64,000 nucleotides of DNA, taken from NCBI GenBank assembly GCA_031761405.1, contig JASEVX010000007.1, forward strand, positions 34,327,677-34,391,676, read 5' to 3'. This DNA is from Serripes groenlandicus. Lineage: Eukaryota > Mollusca > Bivalvia > Cardiida > Cardiidae. Shown here piece by piece: positions 10,376 to 21,294 of the stretch; position 1 is the stretch's first letter, and the number at the start of each line of letters is the position of its first letter. The position numbers and the translations under genes are program-made. Under the pieces are notes generated by a model. It saw only the letters and a program-made list of their open reading frames with translations. It did not search any database and was not told where the DNA came from.

Positions 10376-10572
10376 ATTATCCCTTTCAAAATTACAGACG
10401 AACTTTGACGCTTTTGCAGAGTTTTGAAAACATTGTAGCAAAAGGATAAAATGCTCATCTTTTGTTACAATGTTTTCAAATACATTAAATGATTATACAT
10501 TTTTAGAAGAACTCTCCCCTAGTTCTATCTAGATATGTTCAAAGTCGTCTGTTGCTGATTTGTTGAGAAGAT
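10376..10572 (+). mobile_element. MITE A, decayed
   Basis: ATCCCTTTCAAAATTACAGA, GCAAAAGGATAAAATGCTC and AAAGTCGTCTGTTGC remain. Neither TTAA is preserved. Confidence 0.6.
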
Positions 10573-10624
10573 TTGTTTAAAATAAAGTAAATACCTGTAA
10601 CTAATGGGGATTGTCACCAGTTAA

Positions 10625-10845
10625 TTACCGCCTCGATGAAGTAATGGTTGAACGTCAGCCTCGGGTGCGAGAGGTCGCGAGTTCAATTCCCGGCCGAGTC
10701 ATACCAAACACTTTGAAAAAGGTAGTAATCGCCTTTTCTCCTTGGCGCTCAGGGTTGTGGGGTTAGCATTACGGCTGACTCGCTGGTGTCATGATAACTA
10801 GACTAGCAGTTCTGGTAACATTCCAGGGAAACACCGTCATATAAC
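10625..10845 (+). mobile_element. SINE G, nearly complete
   Basis: The head has ACCGCCTCGATGAAGTAATG (A-box region) and GGTCGCGAGTTCAATTCCCG (B-box region). The body continues GAGTCATACCAAACACTTTG, GTAGTAATCGCCTTTTCTCC, TTGGCGCTCAGGGTTG and GCTGGTGTCATGATAACTAG. The distal end is abbreviated. Confidence 0.7.
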
Positions 10846-10892
10846 GGAAAAAAGTATATTGAAAACCCCTTACAAACACACATAAAATCATT

Positions 10893-11108
10893 ATATGAGC
10901 CATTCCACGAGAACACCAACATTATGGACTCTGCGTAATATATCCGTCTCAGTGGGATAGAGGTATAGAGTAATGATTCTTGAACCAGAAAATCCACAGG
11001 AGGCGAAAAGTGTCTATCCGGGTTAGCCTGCGCGACATGCTTAGGCTGGTCCGGGTCGATACTTTACGCTGATTCCACAATGTGGGTTTTCTTGTGCAAC
11101 GGCTCATT
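10893..11108. mobile_element. Element C, internally deleted
   Basis: The ends ATGAGCCATTCCACGAGA and GTGCAACGGCTCAT are inverted copies. About 60 bp of the left arm is deleted between CTGCGTAATATAT and CCGTCTCAGTGGG. The centre GAAAATCCACAGGAGGCGAA is intact. Confidence 0.8.
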
Positions 11109-11147
11109 TATTTAAACTCCGAACATTGGATATAGTATGACGAGGTT

Positions 11148-11374
11148 CAAACTGTCCCACATACTGACACATTGTGACGTATCTCCGGCAGATCTCATCC
11201 GAAACAAACAATACATGTGACAATGTTCGATTAGAGCATTAATGAGTAAGTAATTTATGCTTTTGCCACAATGATTTCATTCAATTTTATTTTCAATAAT
11301 CAATTTTTCAATTATATCGATTGCCTAGATACTTTTAGTTTCGTCTACTGAAGAGTTGTTGTATATGGGATAAT
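11148..11374 (+). mobile_element. MITE A, old copy
   Basis: GTCCCACATACTGACACATT at left and GTTGTATATGGGATAATGTAA at right. It has heavy substitution inside. Confidence 0.55.
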
Positions 11375-11546
11375 GTAAGAGCCTATGCAAACCAAAGGGC
11401 TGATCAAAATCGCCGCTTTAAGCTCATTCATGTCTACTCCCACCATCTTTACTCACATGAAACAGCCTGGAGCCGAATATCTTAATGACAAAACATTTTC
11501 ACATCAGTTTTGTCACATGTTAGCTAAAAGTACACACAGTTACAAC

Positions 11547-11769
11547 GTAAACCCCTTCCCTCATACAACATATCTCCAGCACACGAATTTGGAAACATAA
11601 CGTTAAAATCTCTATAAATGAACACATGTAGTTATAAAATGAAGTGGAAAACATTGTGTCAAAAGGAGAAATTACTCGTTTTGAGCAATTTCTTCTTTTG
11701 TCACTATGTTTTCAAAAAGCCGTCTGCTGCAGAGGCGTCAGAAAGCGTTTATATGAGGGAAAGGGTTAA
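11547..11769 (-). mobile_element. MITE A, near-intact
   Basis: The left end is GTAAACCCCTTCCCTCATAC (TTAA changed to GTAA). The right end GAGGGAAAGGGTTAA is perfect. The hairpin AAATTACTCGTTTTGAGCAATTT has one mismatch. Confidence 0.83.
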
Positions 11770-11925
11770 TCCATTACAAAACTTCCCTTTAATGACTGTG
11801 CTTTTTTACTTTCTTTCAGATGGCTTCTCATAGGGAATATCTTGAGAAAAAGTATTTCCATTACAATATTTGATTTTTTATAATTATTTCTATATACTAA
11901 CACATATTTAGGTATAACAAATGTA

Positions 11926-12042
11926 TTAAGAAAGACGAAATATGAAGATAAAACGAAGATTAATATATTGCTTCAATGATATAAATATGAAGATAAAATG
12001 AAAGTGAATATCTAGATAAAAAGGATAGTGAATATCAAGATA
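11926..12042. repeat. Degenerate AATATCAAGATAAAA minisatellite, left part
   Basis: About five spaced units of AATAT(G/C)(A/T)AGATAAAA. The same array resumes at 12.55 kb on the other side of element M. Confidence 0.65.
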
Positions 12043-12556
12043 ACAAGAGCTATCTGTTAGACAGCGCGCTCGACATTTAAGTGCTTGCCAATAAATCAAA
12101 CCTTTTTGCAGTACAAGGCAAAACAAAAATCTCAAAAATCATTGAGGGAGTTACCTTATCTTGTCTACAGATGGGGGGTCAACACTGTTAACACGTATTC
12201 CAAGTTTCACAGTAATATCCTAAAGGGTTAAGTCAATCATTTTACCCAGATTCAATGTTATTTCAAAGTAATACCTCTAATGGTTTTGAACAAGTGTTGG
12301 GTGGTACGAAAAATTAAACTGAAGTCCAAAGTAAAAAAAGGGGCCATAATTCTTACACAAACCTTGATAGAGTAATTTACTCTTGTCTGTTGATTGAGGT
12401 AATGATAATGAACACGTGTTGTAAGTTTGTAAGCAATATCTCTTATGGTTCTGAAAACAAAATAGGTGGTACAAAAAACTTAACCAAGGTGTGAGGCCGA
12501 CGCCGACACAAAGCGATGGATGTCTTGCCTTTTCTTCGAAAAGTCGAGCTAAAAAT
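12043..12556 (+). mobile_element. Dispersed repeat M inserted within a minisatellite
   Basis: It begins ACAAGAGCTATCTGTTAGAC, with a small terminal hairpin GCTATCTGTTAGACAGC. It continues GCGCGCTCGAC, GGGGCCATAATTCTTACAC and CCAAGGTGTGAGGCCGACGC, and ends TTCGAAAAGTCGAGCTAAAAA. I recall this start, GGGCCATAATTCT core and GACGCCGACGCC stretch as a widespread bivalve repeat. No ORF that I recognise. The flanks on both sides are the same AATATCAAGATAAAA array, so it probably inserted there. Confidence 0.6.
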
Positions 12557-12836
12557 GATAGCGAATACCAGGTAAAAATGATAGTACTGAGATATCAAGA
12601 TAAACATGTAGAAATATCAAGATAAACATGTAGAAATATCAAGATAAAAATGATAGCAATATCTTGATAAAATGATAGCAAATGTCAAGGTAAAATGATA
12701 GTCATGACAAAGTAAAAATGATAGACATATCAAGATAAATATGATAGAAATATCTAGATAAAAATTTAAGAAATATCTTGAATTAAATGCAAGGGAATAT
12801 TTATGTAAAATGATTACGAATATCAAGATAAAATGC
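12550..12836. repeat. AATATCAAGATAAAAATGATAG minisatellite, right part
   Basis: About 12 units of 22-24 bp, consensus ATATCAAGATAAAAATGATAG, with frequent single-base changes. The two units at 12593-12640 are virtually identical. Confidence 0.8.
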
Positions 12837-12839
12837 GCC

Positions 12840-13535
12840 GGTTAGCCTGGTTCTATACTGACGACACACGCTTAACAAAACTGGGCTCAGCAGTCAAAGG
12901 GTTAAACGTGATTAATAAATATTTGGGAAGAAAGAGTGGTTCGAAAAGCCCCATTTCGCCATGCACGACTCATACATTTTTGATACTACGTGTGAATTCC
13001 CGAATTGACCACACGGTTACGTCAGGTCGTAGTAGTAGTGGGCAGAATTGGCTTCAGGGTCATTTAGTGTCTGAACACTGAATAATGCATTAAGTGATTT
13101 TTGTTAACATTTTCCAACAGTGACACGCCTATTGTCAAACGTGCAGCTGGATATCATAAACTTTGAGTGGAAAGGAGTATGTTTATATGTCCAAATAGGC
13201 ATCTAATATTTTTCTTACAAATATTCCTTTTCGTTTTTCAGTATCGTCAGGGTTTCAGTCAATTAATATGTATGTAAGTAATGAATATCACTATTCGTTA
13301 TTGAACCACTTATTTCGTTTTGTACCGCTGTGAGTTTATGTGTTCATCCACAGACGTCCGAATTTCCATTACAGAAAACATGGGGGAAAACACACACTAC
13401 CTCGTTAAAATACTCAAAAAGGTTTCTCTATATTGTTCATACGTGGACTTCTGTGATCCACCAATCTCATAAAAACAAGACCTACTCTTCACTGCAGTAA
13501 CAAACGCTCGAACAGAGCGGATTACTGCCAATTAC
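12840..13535. other. No gene recognised
   Basis: An 82-codon plus-strand ORF at 12833-13081 begins inside the minisatellite and has no recognisable motif. I treat it as chance. Confidence 0.45.
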
Positions 13536-13967
13536 AGGTCGTCTCAGATTGACAATTGCATTAGCTTATTAAATATGAGCCATTCCACGAGAAAACCAAC
13601 ATTATGGAATCTGCGTAAATTATCGACCCAGGTCATCCTAAGCCTGCCGCGCCGGCTAATCCGGGCAGATACTTTTCGCCTCCTGTGGATTTTCTGTTTC
13701 AAAAATCATTACTCTATACCTCTATCCCCCTGAGACGGAATGTGTCGGCCCGGATTAGCATGCGCGGACTGCGCAAGCTGATCTTGGTCGATACATTACG
13801 CAGAGTCCATAATGTTGGTTTTCTCGTTGAACGGCTCATATATTTATACACGAGACAGAAAAGCGGTGATGACCGAGCATTTAAGTGTATTGTGCGATTA
13901 CGATGGACAACAAAATGAAAACCTGCTTATGAATATTTAAATGTATAGGGTCAATCCGAGACGACCT
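13536..13967. repeat. Foldback with 18-bp ends enclosing an element C
   Basis: AGGTCGTCTCAGATTGAC at 13536-13553 is the near-perfect inverse of GTCAATCCGAGACGACCT at 13950-13967, with one mismatch. The C copy at 13573-13842 occupies most of the interior. The flanking remainder has no ORF. Confidence 0.55.
13573..13842. mobile_element. Element C, near-complete short form
   Basis: About 270 bp. The left end is ATATGAGCCATTCCACGAGA and the right end is TCGTTGAACGGCTCATAT. The two arms hold inverted GC-rich stems, with CATGCGCGGACTGCGCAAGC on the right. The centre is CGCCTCCTGTGGATTTTCTG, then ATCATTACTCTATACCTCTA. No ORF beyond chance reading frames. Such palindromes are non-autonomous elements. 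The superfamily is not clear from the ends. Confidence 0.85.
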
Positions 13968-13969
13968 TT

Positions 13970-14564
13970 GAACCGGTGTCACAGACCAAACGCAGTTATT
14001 TGGTCTGATTTTAATGAGATTGTAGGTCCATATCTTGACCTCTGACCTCTGAATTATGAATTAGACAATCATTCTCTTTCACAAACAACCTTATCTCTTA
14101 GACATTCATTGAAGGTAAATCAATATATCGTATGCTGGCTCAAGTGTCTCATTTTGTCTCAATGAAATAATTTTGTTCTCACACTTTAATCTGACTAGTT
14201 TTTCCAGATGACACTGCGGCAGGTGAAACAAGCATTTCGTTAGACTGATGAAGATAACATTTTATAATCGATTTAAAGTGATATTTATTAAGCTTATTGG
14301 GATTTGGTCCTGGTCACATTTAAATTTAAAATAAAGCGTTAATCTTAAATTAAGAACGGTCCCTCCTTTTCATTATATCTGGTCACACAAAAACAAAAAT
14401 CAACCCCATGAATGAAAACAAATCACGTCGGAAGTAAGCTCCGGTAATATTTAGGCCACCTTTTGAGTCCAAAGTATCACTTGCGATCATGCATAAGCTT
14501 ACCGGGTTGATTTGTAGGCCGGCGACTAAACACTTCCATTCACTGCAAAAAACGAATCTTTGTA
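13970..14564. other. No feature recognised
   Basis: AT-rich sequence. A short inverted pair CAGACCAAAC..GGTCTG near 13983-14009 is the only structure seen. Confidence 0.45.
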
Positions 14565-14670
14565 CATCTGTTCAAGATGAAAACACTATGAGAAAGGAAA
14601 ACTGCTTATAATGAGCAATATCATCGATTTCCACAATTTGTTCATTTATTTTAGAAAATAAACTTCAACA
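14565..14670 (+). mobile_element. MITE A, internal fragment
   Basis: It contains ACTGCTTATAATGAGCAAT and CCACAATTTGTTCA, the centre of a plus-oriented copy. The ends are gone. Confidence 0.4.
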
Positions 14671-14750
14671 TTTGCTAGTGATTGATCTGTATAGTGTACG
14701 AGTAACGATACACTTTCCAGTAAGGCATATCTGTCTGAAATTGTATAACG

Positions 14751-14979
14751 TCAACCCTTTTCAACATACAGCAAATCTGCAGCAGACGACTTTGAAAACA
14801 TATTGACAAAAACCTGAAAAATCTCCATAAAAGATAGCTTAATTGTTAAATAAAGTTGAAATCATTGTGGCCAAAGGAGAAATTGTTCATCATGAACAAT
14901 TTCACCTTTGGCCACAATGTTTTCAAAAGTCGTCTGCTGCTATTGCGTCAAAATGCGTCTACAGGTGGAAAAGGGTTAA
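14751..14979 (-). mobile_element. MITE A, TTTGGCCACAATG subgroup
   Basis: 229 bp. The left end is TCAACCCTTTTCAACATAC and the right end is GGAAAAGGGTTAA. It differs from the CCCTCATATAG subgroup by CCATAAAAGATAGCTTAATT and by a longer hairpin, TGTGGCCAAAGGAGAAATTG with its complement. Relatives lie at 36.0 and 44.3 kb. Confidence 0.83.
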
Positions 14980-14999
14980 TGCGGCATTTTAGAACTTAT

Positions 15000-15441
15000 C
15001 TCAAACACTGTCAAAACTTTGTGGCTATTGTTGACCCTCGAAACTTTATAAAACAGCAACACTATGTACAGCAATACTATGTACAACTATAGCGGCTCCA
15101 TTAGCAGACAAAGCTTTCCACTTACGCCGTTATTGCTATTCTGTTAGATTTACCGATATTATATATTTCAAAACGAAGCAATTAAAAATAAATAAATACC
15201 ATTTAAGATAAAAAAAACAAGGATATGTCAAATCTCTTTGTAAGTGTCAGCATTAGGAAGTCGCTGTAATCGCATTTAAACAGTAGAAAAATACGGACCG
15301 TTCATTGCCCTGATTAACTCATACGAGGATTAATTAGTACGTACTAGTAAGGTTAGATCATAACACTCTGTAGTAGTTCACTTAGCCTTGCATTTACTGC
15401 AACTTCAATCGTTAACGACAACTCAAATCGTTTATTCGCGT
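15000..15441. other. No feature recognised
   Basis: No repeats or ORFs of interest. Confidence 0.45.
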
Positions 15442-15627
15442 CGGGGACTTGAAACCGGGCGTCCCGGGTTCGATTCCCAGTCGCGGCACGACGGTCATGA
15501 TGGACTGTTCTTGGGCGAGGCACATTTCCAAGCCTAGTACTGGTTTGTTTATCCAGGGATCATGAATAAGTGAACTGTCGCCGTGATATAACTGAAATAA
15601 TGTTAAAAACTACGTAAAACCCCAATT
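15442..15627 (+). mobile_element. SINE H
   Basis: The B-box region CCCGGGTTCGATTCCCAGTC is followed by GCGGCACGACGG, CTAGTACTGGTTTGTTTATC, ATCATGAATAAGTGAACTG, the conserved GCCGTGATATAACTGAAATA and GTAAAACCCC. The 5 prime head is truncated or diverged. It shares the TGATATAACTGA 3 prime segment with F and G, and a shared 3 prime segment often reflects a common partner LINE. Confidence 0.7.
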
Positions 15628-15765
15628 AGTAATAATTATAATTACTAGCTTAATTTTACAATAAAATAAATAGCATCAGCTTTTTTTTTGCAATTTACAT
15701 ATAATAACATGAAGTCATAACGGTACATTAGTTTTTAGAAACGGCGGTCCAATACGACCAAATGA

Positions 15766-16018
15766 AAAATGAGCCGTCCCGCGAGAAAATCAACAGCCTA
15801 AGCATACCCGCGCAGGCTTACCCTGATAGACACTTTTCGCCTCCTGTGGATTTTCTGTTTCAGGAATCATTACTCCATACCTCTATCTCCCAGAGACGGA
15901 ATGCGTCGGTCTATATTAGGCTGCGCGGACTGCGCAGGCTGATCTGGGTCGATACATTACACAGATGCCATAATATAGGACCTCCATAATATAGGTTTAC
16001 TCGCGGGACGACTCAAAT
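15766..16018. mobile_element. Element C, diverged ends
   Basis: ATGAGCCGTCCCGCGAGA at left and CGCGGGACGACTCA at right. The left arm lacks the CTGCGTAAAGTATCGACC section. CTCCATAATATAGG is duplicated near the right end. Confidence 0.78.
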
Positions 16019-16363
16019 GGTGTTTTGGTAATGAACGTGTTAGAATAACTATAAATGCACGGGTCTCCATTAGAGGCATTTTCATGTATTTATATCAAAA
16101 TATGTGTATTGGACCGGTGGCCTAAGTACGTTTGAACACATATTGGTCATTTTCATTGACAATAACATAGGAATGTGGAAGGGAACGTTGTTTTTTGTTT
16201 TCATTTATTATTATTTCTCAGGGTGAGATCATCTTGATTTCTTCCTGAGAGTTTCACCCATGAAAGCTGTCTGGCATCCGATATTGATTAAATTAAGCGT
16301 TTGTAGCTTTGTTTGTAGCTTTTCAGTTTGTATGCATTTGAGGTATTCAATAATTGTGTTCGT

Positions 16364-16965
16364 TTATATATATTTGGTCCTGTGTAGTAGTATTTGTCTA
16401 TATATTGAGCCGAATGTTGTTAAAGCGAGGGCATTGTTGTAGATACTGAAATTCGTATTGCATGCTTCGCAAGTAATATCATCTTCCAGTCTCTTTTGAC
16501 ATATGGAGGTTTCAGTTACGAAATGATAAGAACAGTTTACAAAGATAATTCTCGAATTCCTGTTTGATATATTCACATAAATTTGAATTTGAGATATCTG
16601 ACATCTCTTTTTGATGTATTGTAATCTTTGCTGTGTCGTAAGTGTAAACCATGTAGTACTATGTATATTTTGTTTGTTCCAAATTTTTGAATACCAAATT
16701 AAGCATATCAATTATTTATCTTTTTCAAACCATATTACTTTTTTTCCCTTGCGAGCTTTTAAGTATAACTGGATTGGTGTAATACCAAGCTGGTATATCA
16801 TCCAAGACTGGACCGTTTCATATTGCATACATGCTTGAAACATTTGTACATTTTCCATCATATCTAAATGTCCATATCCCCATATTTCAGTTCCTTATAG
16901 AAGTATTAGTTTTATTGTTATCTTGAACAAATCTATTTTTATGTCTTATGGGAGTGAGAGTGATT
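16364..16965 (-). pseudogene. Relic of a non-LTR retrotransposon reverse transcriptase C-terminus
   Basis: On the minus strand around 16965-16755 the frame reads IKLILL, a stop, then GTEIWGYGHLDMMENVQMFQ. This is the pattern of the segment after the catalytic core of LINE reverse transcriptases (ILLYG.EIWG). An in-frame stop replaces the tyrosine. Downstream an open stretch of 115 codons (16711-16364) continues in the same direction but has only loose similarity to the 41.3-kb element. It is certainly dead: stops, no catalytic motif and no 5 prime part. The clade is not determinable by eye. Confidence 0.45.
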
Positions 16966-17253
16966 TAATACATTTAGTACATTGAGCAGAATATTGTTCG
17001 AAGTAATCCTGTATATGCGATGCGATAAGCTCATATTAGAAATCAGATTTTCGCACAATAAATCTGCTTCTGCATCGAACAATTCTGCTGTCGTAAGTCA
17101 TGTAGAGTTTTGGTCGTGATGACTCTCCAAATATGGAGTTAATGATAAAGGCATTATATTATTGCATTAACCTTTTTCATGGTCTTATGCTGAAGTTTGA
17201 TCAAAAGGAGAATATTTTAAAATAACTATAGCATACATTAAAATGCAACTATC

Positions 17254-17488
17254 GAATCCTCGAATATGCAACAGACGACTTTGAAAACATCCAGACGAAC
17301 ATATGGACACTCTATACGAATGAAAGCTTTATTATTTAATAGTTTAAAACATTGTGAACAAAGAAGAACTTCCCCCTTGCAAGCATTTGTTGTTATGCCA
17401 TAATGTTTAAAAGACGGCTGCTATACTTTAATGTATCTAACAGTCGTCTGCTGCGAGTCCGTCCAATGGCGTCTGTACATGGGAATAG
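17254..17488 (-). mobile_element. MITE A, decayed
   Basis: AATATGCAACAGACGACTTT at left and CAGTCGTCTGCTGCGAG at right, with GCGTCTGTACATGGGAATAG. The terminal TTAA sites are lost. Confidence 0.6.
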
Positions 17489-17489
17489 A

Positions 17490-18465
17490 AGAATTGACAA
17501 TTGACTTATCAACGACAAATAGTATCTAAACATTTCTTGATTTGGAGGTATCGATTTCTTCTCAGAGAAACCGATCATACTCTTAAAACTTGATTCGACG
17601 CATGTGAAGTGTTTGTTATAAAAAGCCAGGAACAATACATTGATATAGACAGATCAATAACAATCTTGGCTTTTTAAAATGCGGATAATTTTATACAGTC
17701 ACAAACGCCAGTTTTAGGAAAATATTCTGCTAATTTGAAACAGTTTTGACCTAACTCAGCCGCTATTTAGGTCTTTAGAGGGGTTATATGGTAAATATTG
17801 TAAACATGTTTCTTTCTGAAAATAAGGCAAGTCTTTACTTACTAACTCGTTTACTTATATGTACATTCAGAAGCAAATGAACAACTCTTTTGTAATGTAT
17901 GTTTGGTTCGTAATAGTCTGCGTTAAGTAGATGATAACATAAATTATCGTTTTAATGTTCATGTTAATAAAATTTGATTTAATCTAAACTTCACACCTTT
18001 CGGTACTTTGATTACCATAAAGTCACGTGACAAAGATGGCTATCATGGTGACCGTTCTTTCTGCAATTTCCAATAAATCAATTCCGCGTCAATTGTTGGG
18101 GGAAAGTTCGCATTTTACCACAAGAACAAGCCTTTAGAAGAAAAACACATTTATCATTTTGAATTTTCTCTTGTTAGATTAACAATGAATTTATGTCTTT
18201 TTGTTGATGGGGACTAATTATAGACGTGGTGAACAGTCAAAAACGAAGTTTGACCTCACTAAGTAACAGAGTTGTTACTCCCAACAGAAAACAAGGAGAG
18301 AATATGTTAACATTGAAAACCAAAGTGCAAAGAATTGCCGGAATGAATAGTATTTAACATAAACAATAACGAAAAAACAGCAAGTAGACTTTATAGAAAA
18401 TATTTGGTTCCTTCCCCCTCACACATTTTCATGTTAATTTTACCGTGATATATTGAAATTCATTT
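17490..18465. other. No feature recognised
   Basis: AT-rich. The minus-strand ORF 17393-17635 is partly MITE A and has no recognisable domain. Confidence 0.45.
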
Positions 18466-18660
18466 CTACACATGGACAAGGGTAGTTATATACCGGACTC
18501 TTTGATCATGACCACCCATAACGGTGGTTAATGGAGCATATTCCGTAAAGAATACACGGGTCATGTCGTTGTAAAATCTACCTTCGGGAATGTGCGACAA
18601 GCGAAGGTGCAAATAAGCCTGTCCCGCCGTATAGTCTGATCTGGTCCTGTTCTCCGCCAT
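18466..18660 (-). CDS. Candidate coding exon, unknown protein
   Basis: A 64-codon minus-strand ORF starting MAENRTRSDYTAGQAYLHLR has mixed, non-repetitive amino-acid composition and higher GC than its surroundings. It overlaps none of the repeat families seen here. Just before the stop a GGTATAT at about 18488-18494 (minus strand) could serve as a splice donor, giving an exon of about 167 bp ending at 18494. I do not recognise the protein and see no partner exons nearby. It may be a first exon, a retrocopy fragment or a chance ORF. Confidence 0.3.
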   Translation of the reverse strand: MAENRTRSDYTAGQAYLHLRLSHIPEGRFYNDMTRVFFTEYAPLTTVMGGHDQRVRYITTLVHV

Positions 18661-18890
18661 CTAGCCACATAATTAACTTTTTGCGAAGATCCATCTCAGT
18701 CTGCACCACATTGCAGTTTAAACTTCTTTTTTTGTTGCCATTGACCCATACACAACACCCTATACATGATCACATATATCATTTATGATTTGTACTATTT
18801 GTTGTTTTGTGGATCGGAGACTTCATTTACTAACTAAACTCTTGTTTGGATCCAATGAAGAATAACATAATCTGGTCGAAAGTTTTCAAT

Positions 18891-19111
18891 ATAACCCTTT
18901 CCCAAATACAATAAATATGAAGCAGACGACTTTGAAAATATATTGGCAACAATTTTAAAAATTCTTTATGAAAATGGTATAACCATTGAATACAGTTGAG
19001 CACATTTTTGCAGAATGAGAAATTGCTCGTTTCGAACAATTTTTCACATTGTTTTCAAAAGTTGTCTGTAGTAGAGAGGTCAGCAAGCGTATGTGTGTGG
19101 GAAAGGGTTAA
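18891..19111 (-). mobile_element. MITE A, moderately diverged
   Basis: ATAACCCTTTCCCAAATAC at left and GTGGGAAAGGGTTAA at right. The hairpin is ATTGCTCGTTTCGAACAAT. Confidence 0.78.
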
Positions 19112-19160
19112 AAACCTTCGATTGACCCTTTTTTTTTATGACTATTTGTCCACATTTTCT

Positions 19161-19390
19161 TTAACCCTTTCCCTCATATAGACGCTTTCTGACGCCTCTG
19201 CAGCAGATGGCTTTTTGAAAACATAGTGACAAAAGAAGAAATTGCACAAAACGTGCAATTTCTCCTTTTGTCACCATGTTTTCCACTTTTAGTCATAAGT
19301 TATCCATTCAATTATAGAGATTTTCCATTATTTGACAAAATATGTTCAAAGTCGTCTGCTGCAGAATCGTCGTATGAGGGAAAGGGTTAA
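19161..19390 (+). mobile_element. MITE A, intact
   Basis: Exactly 230 bp with perfect TTAACCCTTTCCCTCATATA and TATGAGGGAAAGGGTTAA. Among the best copies for a consensus. It is followed 50 bases after the previous copy ends, in the opposite orientation. Confidence 0.92.
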
Positions 19391-19754
19391 TAGATTACGG
19401 CTATACTGTATTACCTACACTTAAATGTGAATTGATGTTATTTTTAATCTGAGAACAAAATATCTGAACAAAAATGAGAATTTGAGCACAATTAATATCT
19501 TAAGTATTTTGAGTAATCGTTTGTTGCAAATGTGTCATTTGTACATCTGACGAAGTGTAGACGCTGACTGTCTTTTTCCACCTTCACAAGGACATTATAA
19601 GAAATTGAGAGACAGTTGCTCAGAAAGCATTGACTTCTTGTCCCAAGATTATATTCGTGTTAGAGCGGTATGAAAACTTGGAACCTCCCCACACATTTGG
19701 TGCGAGTATTTTTGTTTAACGATGTAAGTGTTGTTTCTTTGTGTGTGTGTGTTA

Positions 19755-20125
19755 GCATGGGGTTTTGCGCCACTTATGTCACGGCGATTCCCGGGTAAGT
19801 TAGTATGAGTATGTAAACTCCATTCAATCAATAAATCAAGCAATCAACCAATCAATCAATACATCAACCATCAAATCAACCAATCAATCAATACACCAAC
19901 CGATCAACCGATAAATCAATACATCAACCAATCGATCAATCAGTCAATACACCAACCAAGCAATCGATCAATCGATCAATCAATAAATCAACCAATCGAT
20001 CAATCGATAAATCAACCAATCGATCAATCAATAAATCAACCAATTAATCAATCAATACATCACTCAATCACTCAATCAATCAAACAAACTAGTACTCAAT
20101 TAATCAGTCAATCAATCAGTTCTCT
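19755..20125. repeat. SINE 3 prime remnant expanding into a (CAAT)n-type array
   Basis: TGTCACGGCGATTCCCGGGT resembles an inverted SINE 3 prime part. From about 19823 to 20125 there is a degenerate array of CAATCAATCAATACATCAAC-like units with CGAT variants. It probably arose by expansion of the SINE tail. Confidence 0.65.
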
Positions 20126-20645
20126 CTTACCCTATGTTTAGTTACCCTGTGTTTAGTTACACTATGTTTAGTTACACTATGTTTAGTTACACTGTGTTTA
20201 GTTACCCTATGTTTAGTTACCCCTATGTTTAGTTACACTGTGTTTAGTTACCATTTGTTTAGTTACACTATGTTTAGTTACACTATGTTTAGTTACACTA
20301 TGTTTAGTTACACTGTGTTTAGTTACCATTTGTTTAGTTACACTGTGTTTAGTTACCCATATGTTTAGTTAAACTGTGTTTAGTTACCATTTGTTTAGTT
20401 ACACTGTGTTTAGTCACCATTTGTTTAGTTACACTGTGTTTAGTTACCCTTTGTTTAGTTACACTGTGTTTAGTTACCCTTTGTTTAGTTACCATATGTT
20501 TAGTTACACTGTGTTTAGTTACCATATGTTTAGTTACACTGTGTTTAGTTACCATTTGTTTAGTTACCCTGTGTATAGTTACACTGTGTTTAGTTACACT
20601 ATGTTTAGTTACACTGTGTTTAGTTACCCTATGTTAAGTTACGCT
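20126..20645. repeat. 15-bp minisatellite TTTAGTTACACTGTG
   Basis: About 34 copies with internal variants ACACTATG, ACCCTATG, ACCATTTG and ACCATATG. The period is a multiple of three, so frames stay open on both strands (20349-20555 and 20376-20675). These products are artefacts of the array. Alternating variant types suggest higher-order units of 30 bp in the right half. Confidence 0.9.
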
Positions 20646-20938
20646 CAGAGTCGCGTCGAGCGAGTTGATGTCTAATTGACATCCCGCTTTGACATTATCT
20701 AAGGTTATATTGGCAAAAAAGTGGTGGGGCTACGCTTCCAGTATTGTGTTAGTTATATGCACTTAGATATATGTAACATATTTACAGGTGGAGGTGAAGT
20801 ATCTGATGAGAGTGTACATATACACATGCTCGCCTGCATTGTCACTGTACAGAGTTACGTAAATACCCGAACTCGTCAGACGTGGCTCATACTATTTTCT
20901 TCATTCTTTTCGATAAACTGTTTTATGTGGTAAAAGTA
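20646..20938. other. No feature recognised
   Basis: The short ORF 20721-20933 has no recognisable motif. Confidence 0.4.
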
Positions 20939-21112
20939 TTAATCCTTTCTCGCACTCATCAAATATGCAGCAGACGATTTTGAAAACATTTTGTAAAACA
21001 TATAGACAATATCTATTATTGAAAGTATGATAATAATTCTTTTGCCTCAATATTTTCAGAAGAATTCTGCTGCAGATGGGTCAGAATGCGTCTTTATGAG
21101 GGAAAAGGCTAA
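20939..21112 (-). mobile_element. MITE A, centre deleted
   Basis: TTAATCCTTTCTCGCACTC at left and GAGGGAAAAGGCTAA at right. The 174-bp length reflects loss of one side of the hairpin. Confidence 0.75.
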
Positions 21113-21294
21113 ATGTGTATTACAAAGTAATGCGTTGAGACACTATTAAGTCTGATTCATAGCTTTTCATTCACAACAAAATGCATTTATAATTATGTAT
21201 ATAATATTCAAATATTGTGGTAGATTTTACTTATATTTCAAAGCGTTCTTACAAATGATGGCGGTCTTGTCAAATTTCGATTGTTGTGGTAGAG

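Noticed and set aside
12833..13081. 82-codon ORF starting MRRLAWFYTDDTRL
   Set aside because: It starts at the edge of a minisatellite, with no domain and no splice or promoter support.
20349..20675. ORFs encoding VTKHS/MFSYT repeats
   Set aside because: Translations of the 15-bp minisatellite on the two strands.
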